Source of the DNA: Bacteroides fragilis NCTC 9343
Lineage (GTDB): Bacteria > Bacteroidota > Bacteroidia > Bacteroidales > Bacteroidaceae
Direction: 5' to 3'
Length of the DNA stretch: 64,000 bases
Assembly (NCBI RefSeq): GCF_000025985.1
Contig: NC_003228.3
Coordinates: 4,216,001 to 4,280,000, forward strand
The notes beneath the pieces are model-generated. The model did not search any database. It had not been told where the DNA came from and saw nothing but the letters and a program-made list of their open reading frames with translations. Of the stretch, positions 1 to 9,100 are shown piece after piece (positions within the stretch are counted from its first letter, which is position 1; each line of letters begins with the position of its first letter). Made by a program: the position numbers and the translations under genes.

Positions 1-2104
1 TATCGCTGAAACCGAGATCATATCCTCCATTATCCTGTTTCATCGTACCACGATACAAGAAACGGTCGCCACCGGTATCATCATTTCCCGTACGGCCGAT
101 AGAAAATCTAAATTTCAACTTATTGACCACCTTCTTCAATACCTCCGGATAAAAGGGTTCGTTACTGACATACCATGCCAATCCCATTGCCGGGAAAAAG
201 CCGAAACGATATCCTTTGGCAAAGGTTTCGGAACCTGTATAACCGAAGTTTCCTTCTATAAAATAACGCCCGTCATAGCCATATGTAGCACGTCCCACAA
301 GTCCCTGCTTTCTGTAAGGTAGAGCATTATTATGATATTGAGTCTCTTTTTGCATGTAAAGAACCATAGCAGTCACATCGTGTTTCTGCGCAAAAGTCCG
401 GTTATAGTTGAACGAAGTCTCAAAATATATCTTTTTATTCGAAGAGTTTTCCAGTTTCTCGGTCAATACGTCGCTGCCTTCCACTACTTTCTTAAATTGC
501 AATCCACCGTTTTCATCACGTCCGGTCGCCAGATATTGAGTAGGTGTCTTTGTACGTTTTGCTATATATTTCATGTCTGCATCGAAACTGATCAGACCTT
601 TCCAGTTCAGTCCTTTGGTGATAAAGTCTAATTTTTGGTCTACTTCCAGTTTCGACTGGATAGATGTTCTCCATTCTTTGGCATATCCGGAATTCATAAG
701 CAAGTTATACGGATTCACCCGATTACCCGAAGGACGCGGATGTCCGGCAATTGTCCCGTCTGAGTATTCAGCAGGCATCAGGTAAGACGGGGTGCGGCAC
801 ATCGAATTAAAAATAGTATTTGTACTTGTCCCCGGATAGTTTGTCTGCAAATATTGCCCACTTATATCTACTTTTACTAAAGTCGTTTTCGTTGCATCAA
901 AATCAATATTACTACGTAAATTATAACGTTTTAGCCCGATATTATTGTCATACTCGTTTTTCTTACCTTCTTTAAAGATACCGTTCTCCTGATAAAACGC
1001 TCCGGAAACAAAATAACGCGCACGTTCGGAACCTCCCCTTACATTAAGAGTATAACGCATATTGTAAGTATGCTCTCTCAACATCTCCTTCAACCAGTCG
1101 GTATCGGGATAAAGATCACGATCGGCTCCCGGACCATACATGGCAATTTCTTCCGCTGTGCGTATACTGGCTGTTCCTTCATTATTTAAAGCTTCATTAT
1201 ACAGATCGAGTGTCTCCACCGAATTCATGAATTTAGGTAGACGAGTCGGAGTAAGCAAAGTGGACTCGGCACGAAGAGATATTTTGGGCTTCTGTGAATT
1301 TCCACGCTTAGAAGTGATCAAAATAACTCCGTTGGCACCCTCTGCCCCATATACAGCCGTCGCAGCAGCATCTTTCAGCAAAGTAAACGATTCAATCTCG
1401 TCGGGTTCGATATCTTGCATATTACGAGGCACACCGTCAACTAAAACCAACGGATTCGTACCTCCCTTAAAAGAACTTACACCTCTAATCCAAAACTCAG
1501 AGTTATCATATCCCGGCTCACCCGAACGTTGAACGGCAATCAGGCCCGGCACCTGTCCGGCCAAGGAATTAGTCAGATTTCTGTTAGATGATACTGCCAG
1601 TTCTTTAGGCCCGATGGCATTAATAGAACTTACTACACTATTTTTTTTCTGTTTGCCGTAACCAATTACCACTACTTCATCCAACAATTCGGTGTTTGGA
1701 AGCATTTTTATAGCCAAAATCTTTTCACCTTTATAGGTTATCCGCTGTGGTTCGTAGCCCACATACGAAAAAAGAAGTATGTCCCCTTTTTTGGCATTTA
1801 TCGAAAAATTGCCATCTACATCGGTAATAACTCCTGTAGTAGTTCCTTCCAATTTAATTTGTACTCCAATCAAGGGCTGGCCATTCTCATCCACCACAAG
1901 TCCGGCGGCATTACGGACTTGGGCAAAGGCTGAATTGAGTCCGATAGATAATAAAAACAGAACAAAGCAAATTGATCTTAATACTTTATTCTTAAGCGCA
2001 TATTTTTCTGGTATCCCACCGATACGATTACTGGCAGTATCGGTATCATGACTAATATGAACAGTTATCGGTAAAACTGATATTAGCATAAAAGGTTTTC
2101 TCAT
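1..2104 (-). CDS. SusC-family TonB-dependent outer-membrane transporter, STN-less (partial, C-terminus beyond window)
   Basis: About 700 N-terminal residues are readable from an ATG at 2104. They show a hydrophobic signal segment (residues about 42-62, ending SAFAQ), a carboxypeptidase-regulatory-like domain (about 65-140), the TonB plug (LDEVVVIGYGKQKK onward, with GAEGANGV) and the start of the barrel. It would import glycans across the outer membrane with a SusD partner that must lie off the left edge. There is no STN domain, so it should not signal to an anti-sigma factor. It is strikingly similar over its whole visible length to the SusC at 6184-9636, including AVQRSGEPGYDN and LVLVDGVPRNM, so the two are recent paralogs. 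The start carries about 36 residues before the signal segment, so the exact start is uncertain. Its only plausible promoter lies in the invertible segment at 2300-2701 and currently points the wrong way. Confidence 0.93.
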   Translation of the reverse strand, partial: MRKPFMLISVLPITVHISHDTDTASNRIGGIPEKYALKNKVLRSICFVLFLLSIGLNSAFAQVRNAAGLVVDENGQPLIGVQIKLEGTTTGVITDVDGNFSINAKKGDILLFSYVGYEPQRITYKGEKILAIKMLPNTELLDEVVVIGYGKQKKNSVVSSINAIGPKELAVSSNRNLTNSLAGQVPGLIAVQRSGEPGYDNSEFWIRGVSSFKGGTNPLVLVDGVPRNMQDIEPDEIESFTLLKDAAATAVYGAEGANGVILITSKRGNSQKPKISLRAESTLLTPTRLPKFMNSVETLDLYNEALNNEGTASIRTAEEIAMYGPGADRDLYPDTDWLKEMLREHTYNMRYTLNVRGGSERARYFVSGAFYQENGIFKEGKKNEYDNNIGLKRYNLRSNIDFDATKTTLVKVDISGQYLQTNYPGTSTNTIFNSMCRTPSYLMPAEYSDGTIAGHPRPSGNRVNPYNLLMNSGYAKEWRTSIQSKLEVDQKLDFITKGLNWKGLISFDADMKYIAKRTKTPTQYLATGRDENGGLQFKKVVEGSDVLTEKLENSSNKKIYFETSFNYNRTFAQKHDVTAMVLYMQKETQYHNNALPYRKQGLVGRATYGYDGRYFIEGNFGYTGSETFAKGYRFGFFPAMGLAWYVSNEPFYPEVLKKVVNKLKFRFSIGRTGNDDTGGDRFLYRGTMKQDNGGYDLGFSD

Positions 2105-2299
2105 AAGCTTAAATCTTTTTTGTTGTGTAGGTTTTAAAATTAATTTTCAAGAAAAGAGATACTATCCATCTATCGATGCATAGTTCTGTCTGGGATCGGG
2201 TCTTTCTTATGTTTTCATAGGCGTAATAAATATGGTTTATACTTCATCTATACTGAACCATGCTGATATTAATTTGCACAAAACGGCTGATTTTATCAG

Positions 2300-2315
2300 A
2301 GTTCCTGTAGAACTT
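2300..2315 (+). repeat. Left inverted repeat of invertible segment
   Basis: The 16-bp sequence AGTTCCTGTAGAACTT matches the reverse complement of 2686-2701 at all 16 positions. Flanking bases do not match, so the repeat ends sharply. Internal half-sites AGTTC and GAACT flank a 5-bp CTGTA core. Confidence 0.9.
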
Positions 2316-2562
2316 AAGAAAAGAAAAAACCTATGAAATAAACAGGTAAACGATATAAACGAAAAGGAGAAATTGTAAAGTGTAGTTCAGAATCCTAAAG
2401 AAATATACCTATTTTCCACCCCTGGATATTTTCTATGAAAAAGTATATAATCAAAAGCTAGATGGTCAAATCATTGATAGTAAATAGTATAGAAAGCCAT
2501 CTTATAGAAAGGAACTTTTAGAGTCATAATTACGATATTTTAAAAAAAGATATGCTTAAATA

Positions 2563-2592
2563 ATTGTTTTATTAAAGTTATTAGTATATTTG
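2563..2592 (+). promoter_or_regulatory. Bacteroides-type promoter inside invertible segment
   Basis: The -7 box TATATTTG at 2585-2592 fits TAnnTTTG. An ATTG at 2563-2566 with an 18-bp spacer is a fair -33 box. Transcription would start near 2600 and run rightwards in the present orientation, away from the adjacent SusC gene. Confidence 0.7.
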
Positions 2593-2669
2593 CCACGAAA
2601 AAGAACCATTTATTACGAACTTTTAAAACTGTTAACTTCACAATCTAAAAGGTAGCATCTGTATGTATA

Positions 2670-2828
2670 ATGCATAAAACTTTCCAAGTTCTACAGGAAC
2701 TTTTCTCAAGTACTTTTGAATTTATTTATTTCCCAACAGAAGTGCATATTAATAACATTTTTATAGAAGATCATTGTAAAATAATTACTAAGTCAAAAGT
2801 TGTATACGGTATATCTTTGGTAGCATGA
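2670..2828 (+). CDS. Possible 52-residue ORF downstream of the OFF-oriented promoter
   Basis: An ATG at 2670, about 70 nt after the predicted start site, opens a 52-codon frame ending at TGA 2826-2828. It begins MHKTFQVLQELFSS and has no recognised domain, signal peptide or homolog. The frame crosses the right inverted repeat. After inversion it would stop after about 11 codons. It may be chance, because the region is AT-rich. It is listed only because it is the sole frame the promoter would express in the present state. Confidence 0.2.
   Translation: MHKTFQVLQELFSSTFEFIYFPTEVHINNIFIEDHCKIITKSKVVYGISLVA
2686..2701 (-). repeat. Right inverted repeat of invertible segment
   Basis: AAGTTCTACAGGAACT is the exact inverted copy of 2300-2315. 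It lies about 160 bp from the hairpin that ends the neighbouring SusCD operon. Confidence 0.9.
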
Positions 2829-2860
2829 AAACAATCTGATGACATTACACTAAAATATAA

Positions 2861-2900
2861 ATGCGAGTTAATAATTGAATTTACAACTATTAACTCGCAT
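2861..2900. terminator. Bidirectional intrinsic terminator after DUF1735 gene
   Basis: A perfect 13-bp stem (2861-2873 with 2888-2900, ATGCGAGTTAATA and its complement) has a 14-nt loop. T-rich DNA follows on both sides. It ends the leftward SusCD operon and would also stop rightward transcripts from the invertible promoter before they run antisense into the lipoprotein gene. Confidence 0.8.
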
Positions 2901-2916
2901 TATTAATTTATTTATA

Positions 2917-4239
2917 TCAGTTGACGACTGTACCCCTTACATCCAATTCACGAATCGCAGCTACTGTACCATTACCCACCCCATCCGGAATGACCAATTT
3001 GATATAGCGTGCCGTGGATGATTTTACATAATATTTTAGTGCGGCATCCTGATTCGTAAAACCAAACTGACCGATCGATTCCCAATTCGTCCCGTCTTCA
3101 CTGGCTTCAAAACGTACCACCTTTATCGGATTATTACTTCCTCGCCCACGTGGCAATAACTCTATCTGAGCTATTTTGACCCGATGATTCATATCGATAA
3201 TTATTTCATAAGGTAAAGGATCAGATCCTCCCTGCCAACGCGAATGCCAGAAAGTCTCGATATTTCCGTCAATTAAATGTTTGGCATGTCCATTATTGCT
3301 GCCTTCACCCGAAGCCTCTTCGGTAGTGAACGATACAATTTTCCAATCTGTTTTAGAAAGTTTATCCCCTTCTTTAATAATGCTATAAGCTGCATAAACA
3401 TCCTTATCAGCCCGTATAGTAGCATCAGAAGTTACCTCTGCTATTTGCACGGGTAACATATAATTTCCCGGCAGGATATCGTCTTTCAGTTTATAAGTTG
3501 CTGTAACCTGATTTACTCCACTATGAAGAATCGGAGTTTCGGGAGTCACATAGGCATCGGACGGAAGCATGCTGAAATAAGTACCGTGAGCCGTATTATA
3601 GGCATCAATCACCGACTGGCGGCTTTCCAAGCGACAGCTGATTTCCCATTTATTGGTGAATGGGACCCCGATCTGTACAGGTAACTCCTTTACTTCTGCC
3701 AGGTTGATCTCTTCTACTCCGGCATTCATAATAGTTACAATCGGCTCTGAAACTTTAAAACCCAACAATAAAACAGAACGTCCTGAAACAAAAGGCATTC
3801 CACTGGATGTAGCACGTAAAGGCAACACATATTTCAAATGATCATATCCGGAGAGCTCTTGTATCTTAGCCGGGTCGTAAGTGAGCTCACCTTTCAACAG
3901 CCTTTCGTTTGCGGGAATATCGACAGAACTTTTTGTTAATTGATAACAGTCAGCAGGAAGAAGTTCATATGAGGTTCCATCGGCAATATTCATTGAATCG
4001 AGCAAAGCTTTGTCCACAGAAAAACTTACTACACTGGCAGTTGACTTCAAGCCCCCCTGCTGTATCCATAAATCTGCCGTATACTTTTCGCCTACATTAT
4101 AAGATTGCAATGTATTAAACCCTTCCTGAGAAACAGCCAAAACCCCATCGGCTTTGGAACTTACATCAAAACTATCATCACAACTGCTCATAGACAGTGC
4201 GACGTAAGCTAACATTCCTATGTAATTAAATCTATTCAT
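2917..4239 (-). CDS. Surface glycan-binding lipoprotein, tandem DUF1735 (BT_3987-like) plus F5/8 type C domain
   Basis: This 440-residue protein has a lipoprotein signal (lipobox ending SMSSC, Cys about 19-20). Two DUF1735-type beta-sandwich repeats follow (about 45-150 and 180-290; both carry the family's YxLLP/FSMLP-type segment). A C-terminal discoidin-like F5/8C domain (about 300-440) contains LIDGNIETFWHSRW. Such proteins sit on the cell surface beside SusCD complexes and hold glycans. It is the last gene of the sigma-controlled operon, 28 nt after SusD, followed by a strong hairpin terminator. No catalytic domain is visible. The ligand cannot be told from sequence; host-type galactosylated or sialylated glycans are a guess based on F5/8C relatives. 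Confidence 0.85.
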   Translation of the reverse strand: MNRFNYIGMLAYVALSMSSCDDSFDVSSKADGVLAVSQEGFNTLQSYNVGEKYTADLWIQQGGLKSTASVVSFSVDKALLDSMNIADGTSYELLPADCYQLTKSSVDIPANERLLKGELTYDPAKIQELSGYDHLKYVLPLRATSSGMPFVSGRSVLLLGFKVSEPIVTIMNAGVEEINLAEVKELPVQIGVPFTNKWEISCRLESRQSVIDAYNTAHGTYFSMLPSDAYVTPETPILHSGVNQVTATYKLKDDILPGNYMLPVQIAEVTSDATIRADKDVYAAYSIIKEGDKLSKTDWKIVSFTTEEASGEGSNNGHAKHLIDGNIETFWHSRWQGGSDPLPYEIIIDMNHRVKIAQIELLPRGRGSNNPIKVVRFEASEDGTNWESIGQFGFTNQDAALKYYVKSSTARYIKLVIPDGVGNGTVAAIRELDVRGTVVN

Positions 4240-4267
4240 AAGTACATCTTTTTTATTTATTCAAAAA

Positions 4268-6154
4268 TCACCATCCCGGATTCTGTACCAGATTCTTGGT
4301 CTTTCTCATTTCGGAATCAGGCATGGGATACAGATACATTTTCCGGTTAAATACAATCTGGCTTGCTTCCACTATGCGATTGAAATCTTCTTTATCATTC
4401 GACTCACCGCGTACATTCATTCCGTGCACATAGCCATTCTGACGACCTTCCCCGTTTTTATCAGCAATCATCCATCTTCTCACATCAAAATAGCGCTGCC
4501 CCTCTGTGGCCAGTTCAATCTGGCGTTCACGTTGAATGGCAGCCCGTTGCAATTCCTGATTACCACGAATAGCCGGATTCAAAGTCTCTATATCGGGTAA
4601 TCCTGCACGCTCACGCACCAGATTGAGGTATTTCAAAACTCTCGCGTCATTAGGATTGACTTCATTGGCTGCCTCAGCATACATCAAATAGAAATCTGCC
4701 AAACGGAAAATAATAGAGGGACGGAACTGGGAGGCTACTCCCGGATTAGTTAAACTGACCGAACGATTGAAACGTTTGAAAAGCATATAACCGGTCAGGG
4801 TAGCCTGTCCTTCCTGTACGCCGGAGTTACCACCATTGTAAAATAATACCTGATTACAGCTCACTGGCCATTGACGTCCATTGAAAAAGACTGTATTATA
4901 AAAACGAGGTTCACGATTGAGATAGCGATTGCTGACAGTCACATTGGTATACTTCTTAGAAAAGTTATCATTCTGATCTTTGTAAGTCCCATACCCTTCT
5001 TCCTGATAAAGTGTAGACTGCGGCAAATAGGCTGTAGCCGAAACAGGGAAACCGTCTTTCATATAAAAAGCATCGACCAGTTCCTGAGTAACTCCAGTGG
5101 AACCTAAGCCATTTTTTTCGCAACGGGGAGCAATACGACGGTCGAAAGCATCACCATTCATTCCCCCCCAATCATTATTTGCCGTAGCCCAGATAATCTC
5201 ATGTGTATATTTCTGAAACAGATTATACACAGACTTATCCGGATCAATGACAGCACCGTTATCGTCTTTATACTCTTTGTATAATTCATATCTTCCGGCC
5301 TCAGCATAGTCAATAAAGTCTTTACAAGCAGCAAGAGCTTTCTCCCACTTACCGGCGTCATAATCAGGAAACAGACGGGTACCATCCGGATTTGTCACCG
5401 ACAGAGCTTCGCGGTATCCACCGTTTAAAAGAGGACTTGCAGCATACAACCACAATTTTGCCCGAACAGCCAAAGCAACTCCTTTAGTCGGCCAGGCACG
5501 ATAGTCCTTATCTTCAAAAATAGGCTCCTGAGTCAATTCAGAAGCAACAGCTGTGAGCTCGGAATCAATATACTCTATTACTTCATCTACTGTATTCCTG
5601 GGTACATCCTGATCCTCAGTCGCATTGTATATTTTGTCCTTTACCAAGATGATCGGACCGTATTGTTCAAACAACAAATAGTGATAAAATGCCCGCATAA
5701 AACGCACATTGGCTTTCATCTGTGTCAGCTCGTCTTCCAACAACTGGTCTCCTTGGGTTCCCGTAGTCATTATCGGATGTGCTTTCTGCAAAAAAATATT
5801 AGCCTGACGAATGTATTTGTAACAGTCACCATAACGATGAAAACCCATGTTGGCAGCATTTCTATCCGAATTATTGTATTTGGAAGAGTTTCCATACCCA
5901 ACGACCAGCTCATCACACATACCCGTCCAGGGATTTTTGAAAGCTCCCACATTCACGCTGTTAATCCCTGAATAATCGGGGATACCGGCAAAAACATTGG
6001 CATACCATCTCTTTGTATACGATACATTATCAAACACCTGTTCGGTATTCTGCAAACCTCCTGCAAGTTGATCGGAAACTCCCAAATAGTCGCAAGAACT
6101 AACAAAGCACAATAGCGCTATCAACAAAGTGTATATAGAATTTTGCTTTTTCAT
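4268..6154 (-). CDS. SusD/RagB-family nutrient-binding outer-membrane lipoprotein
   Basis: This 628-residue lipoprotein starts MKKQNSIYTLL and has its lipobox Cys at about 21 (FVSSCD). The N-terminal half carries SusD TPR-like helices (RFMRAFYHYLLFEQYGPI is diagnostic). The C-terminal RagB/SusD domain shows FRLADFYLMYAEAANEV, LNLVRERAGLP and RERQIELATEGQRYFDVRRW. It should cap the barrel of the SusC encoded 29 nt upstream and deliver the ligand to it. Length is on the long side for the family (usually 500-600). Start, lipobox and spacing agree. Confidence 0.95.
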   Translation of the reverse strand: MKKQNSIYTLLIALLCFVSSCDYLGVSDQLAGGLQNTEQVFDNVSYTKRWYANVFAGIPDYSGINSVNVGAFKNPWTGMCDELVVGYGNSSKYNNSDRNAANMGFHRYGDCYKYIRQANIFLQKAHPIMTTGTQGDQLLEDELTQMKANVRFMRAFYHYLLFEQYGPIILVKDKIYNATEDQDVPRNTVDEVIEYIDSELTAVASELTQEPIFEDKDYRAWPTKGVALAVRAKLWLYAASPLLNGGYREALSVTNPDGTRLFPDYDAGKWEKALAACKDFIDYAEAGRYELYKEYKDDNGAVIDPDKSVYNLFQKYTHEIIWATANNDWGGMNGDAFDRRIAPRCEKNGLGSTGVTQELVDAFYMKDGFPVSATAYLPQSTLYQEEGYGTYKDQNDNFSKKYTNVTVSNRYLNREPRFYNTVFFNGRQWPVSCNQVLFYNGGNSGVQEGQATLTGYMLFKRFNRSVSLTNPGVASQFRPSIIFRLADFYLMYAEAANEVNPNDARVLKYLNLVRERAGLPDIETLNPAIRGNQELQRAAIQRERQIELATEGQRYFDVRRWMIADKNGEGRQNGYVHGMNVRGESNDKEDFNRIVEASQIVFNRKMYLYPMPDSEMRKTKNLVQNPGW

Positions 6155-6183
6155 CTTTCTATTTATTAATCAATTTTGTCTTT

Positions 6184-9100
6184 TTAGAATGTAAAGTCTA
6201 AACCGAGAGTGAAAGTACGGGGCAAAGGATAATTCAAACCCGCATTGGCATTACCGGCTTCCGGATCGAAATATTTAATGTCATCCCACACAGCAAGGTT
6301 ATATCCCATAATATAAATACGGGCAGCCTCAAAACCAATCTTATCCATAAATTTCTTAGGAAGCTGATAACCGAACTCTATATTTTTCAGTCGTAAGAAG
6401 GAACCATTACGCAACCACCAAGTGCTTGCCACCCGATTATTGGCATTATTGGCATTGTTCTTATGCAAACGCGGAATAATAACATCCTGACTGGGATTGT
6501 TTTCAGTCCAGCGGTCTAAAGCAAACGTGCGATAATTGGACTGGTCGACGCCCCAAGAGAACGGATACCATCCTTCGGAAGTGGCTCCTCCCAGAAGAAC
6601 AGATGTATTGCCTGCTCCCTGAAAAAAGATACTCGCATAGAAGCCTTTGTACTCAGCGTTAAGACCAAATCCATAAATAATTTCAGGAGTACTCGGATTA
6701 CCCACTCCTCTTACCTGATCATAAGAGTCAATCACGCCATCACCATTTACATCGACATATTTGATATCACCCGGGCCAATCAGTCCTCCTAAAGTAGGAC
6801 GTGGAAGTTCCGAACGGAGTTTATAGGTTTTCAATCCGTTAGCATTGGTACTGACTATAAAATCGTCTTCTGTATAAAGGCGGTCGGCTATATAAAGAGT
6901 ATTCTCACTAACTCTTGTACCGGTAACAGCTTGATATCCATACTTCTGAGGTAGTTCATCATATTCAAGAATTTTATTCCGGGTAAAAGTAAAGGTTCCC
7001 CGAGCACTAAGTTTCAGTTTACCTATCTGTTGATTGAGATTCATCGACATATCTATCCCCTGATTACGTACTTTACCAAAATTCTGCCACGGGTCTTGAC
7101 GAAGCCCGCCCAATTGTGGAACAGTACGACGCTGTAACAAAATATCCCTACGTTCAGAACGGAAATAATCGAAGATAATATCGATGCGGTTATCAAACAG
7201 TCCCAGATCGAAACCGTAATTCTGCTTGTCCTCAATTTCCCAAGCCAGATAAGGAGCGGCGAAACGTCCTTCAACAATTCCGTTACCAATTCCGTTAGTT
7301 CCGCCCGTATCACCGATACCCTGCGTAAATCCGCCGGCATTGGTAGTAAAAGTGGGACGATACAAAAAACGTTCCTGTCCGGTTTTATCGTTACCAGTCC
7401 GCCCGACAGACGCTCTTAGCTTTAGTTTATTTACCACTTTTTTTATTGCTTCCGGATAAAATGATTCATTGGAAAGGTAATAAGCAGCACCTATTGCCGG
7501 AAAAAAGCCAAAACGATTGCCTTCAGCAAATGCCTCAGAACCGGTATAACCAAAATTACCTTCAATAAAGTAACGCCCATCATAGCCATATGTAGCACGT
7601 CCTACGAATCCTTGCTTACGGAATGGAAGGGGAACATTATGCTGTTGCGTTTCTTTTTGCATATATAGTAACATTGCTCCCACATCATGCTTTCCAAATG
7701 TACGCTTATAGTTGATAGATGCATCGATATAAATTTTCTTGGTAGCAGATGTCGCACTGTTTTTGGGATCTTGAATATCCGGATTACCCGATACTACTGT
7801 GGAAAAAATCAGCTGCCCTAATTCATCACGGCCTGTGGCATGGTATCGTGTCGGATTATACTCGCGACGAATAATCATCTCACTATCGTAGTCATAACTT
7901 ACATTTAAGTTTGCAGACAAACCTTTAGTAATAAAATCAAGTTTCTGGTTGACATTTACTTTCGATTGTATACCTGTCCTATATTCTTTGGCATACCCGG
8001 AATTCATTAATAAGTTATAAGGGTTACGCATGTTCGCATCTCTTTCCTGGGCATACGTGGCTACGGTACCATCACTGTACACTGCGGGGAAAGCATAAGG
8101 AGGCGTGATTAACATAGAACGGAAAATGGTGGAAGTACCCGTTCCCGGATAATTATTAATAAGGTATTGCATAGCGAGATCTACCCCTACAGTAGTGGTG
8201 GAAGATACAGCCATATCGATATTCGAACGCAAGTTAAAACGGTCTATACCAATATTGGTATCATAAATCCCATTCGGCCTGTTCTTGAATAATCCGCTTT
8301 CGTTATAATAGGCTCCCGACACAAAATACTTGGCTTTCTCAGTACCGCCGCGTACATTGAGTGTATAGCGATGACTAAAGGTGTTCTTCCGGAGAAGTTC
8401 GTCAATCCAATTGGTATTGGGATACAAATCCGGATCGTCGTTGTTACGGTAATGGGCTATCAGTTCATCTGAAAACTGCGGTCCTTCACCATCATTACGC
8501 AATGCCTCATTATATAAACTAAGATAATCGGCAGAACCTACAAACTCAGGAAGGCGGGTAGGTGATGAAATGGTGTGTTCGGTCTTAAAAGATATTTTAG
8601 CTTTTTCAACACGGCCACGTTTAGTAGTCACCAATACTACACCGTTAGCTCCTTCTGCGCCGTAAATAGCAGTAGCAGCTGCATCTTTCAGAACAGAAAA
8701 TGTTTCTATTTCATCCGGTTCAATATCGCTCATATTTCTCGGCACTCCGTCGACAAGTACGAGCGGAGAAGTTCCCCCGGCAAAAGTACTGACTCCACGA
8801 ATCCAGAATTCAGCATTGTCATAACCGGGTTCTCCAGAACGTTGTACGGCGATCAGACCTGCTACCTGACCGGCAAGACTATTATTAAGGCTGCGGGAAG
8901 GAACAACAATATCTTTGGGCTTGATAGAACTCATGGAGACCACCACACTTTCCTTCTTCTGCTTACCGTAACCAACTATCACTACTTCATCGAGTGCTTT
9001 TGAGTCCTCATGCAAAACAACGTTGATATTACGACGTCCCTTTACTTTGATTTCTTCGGTATTATATCCCAAATATGAAACCAATAAAATGACATCGTCC

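Larger units (their letters stand above)
2300..2701. promoter_or_regulatory. Putative invertible promoter segment (phase-variable switch), OFF for the SusC at 1-2104
   Basis: The segment is bounded by a perfect 16-bp inverted repeat: AGTTCCTGTAGAACTT at 2300-2315 and its exact reverse complement at 2686-2701. Each copy is itself a dyad, AGTTC-N5-GAACT, the usual form of a tyrosine-recombinase crossover site. Inside lies a Bacteroides promoter on the + strand (TATATTTG at 2585-2592). No CAAAnnTA (minus-strand -7) was found between 2105 and 2916, so the leftward SusC has no visible promoter in this orientation. Inverting the segment would place the promoter at about 2409-2416 on the minus strand, with a leader of roughly 300 nt to the SusC start. 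Bacteroides species are known to control capsule and SusC/D-type genes this way. The recombinase is not in the window. The switch itself is inference. Confidence 0.8.
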
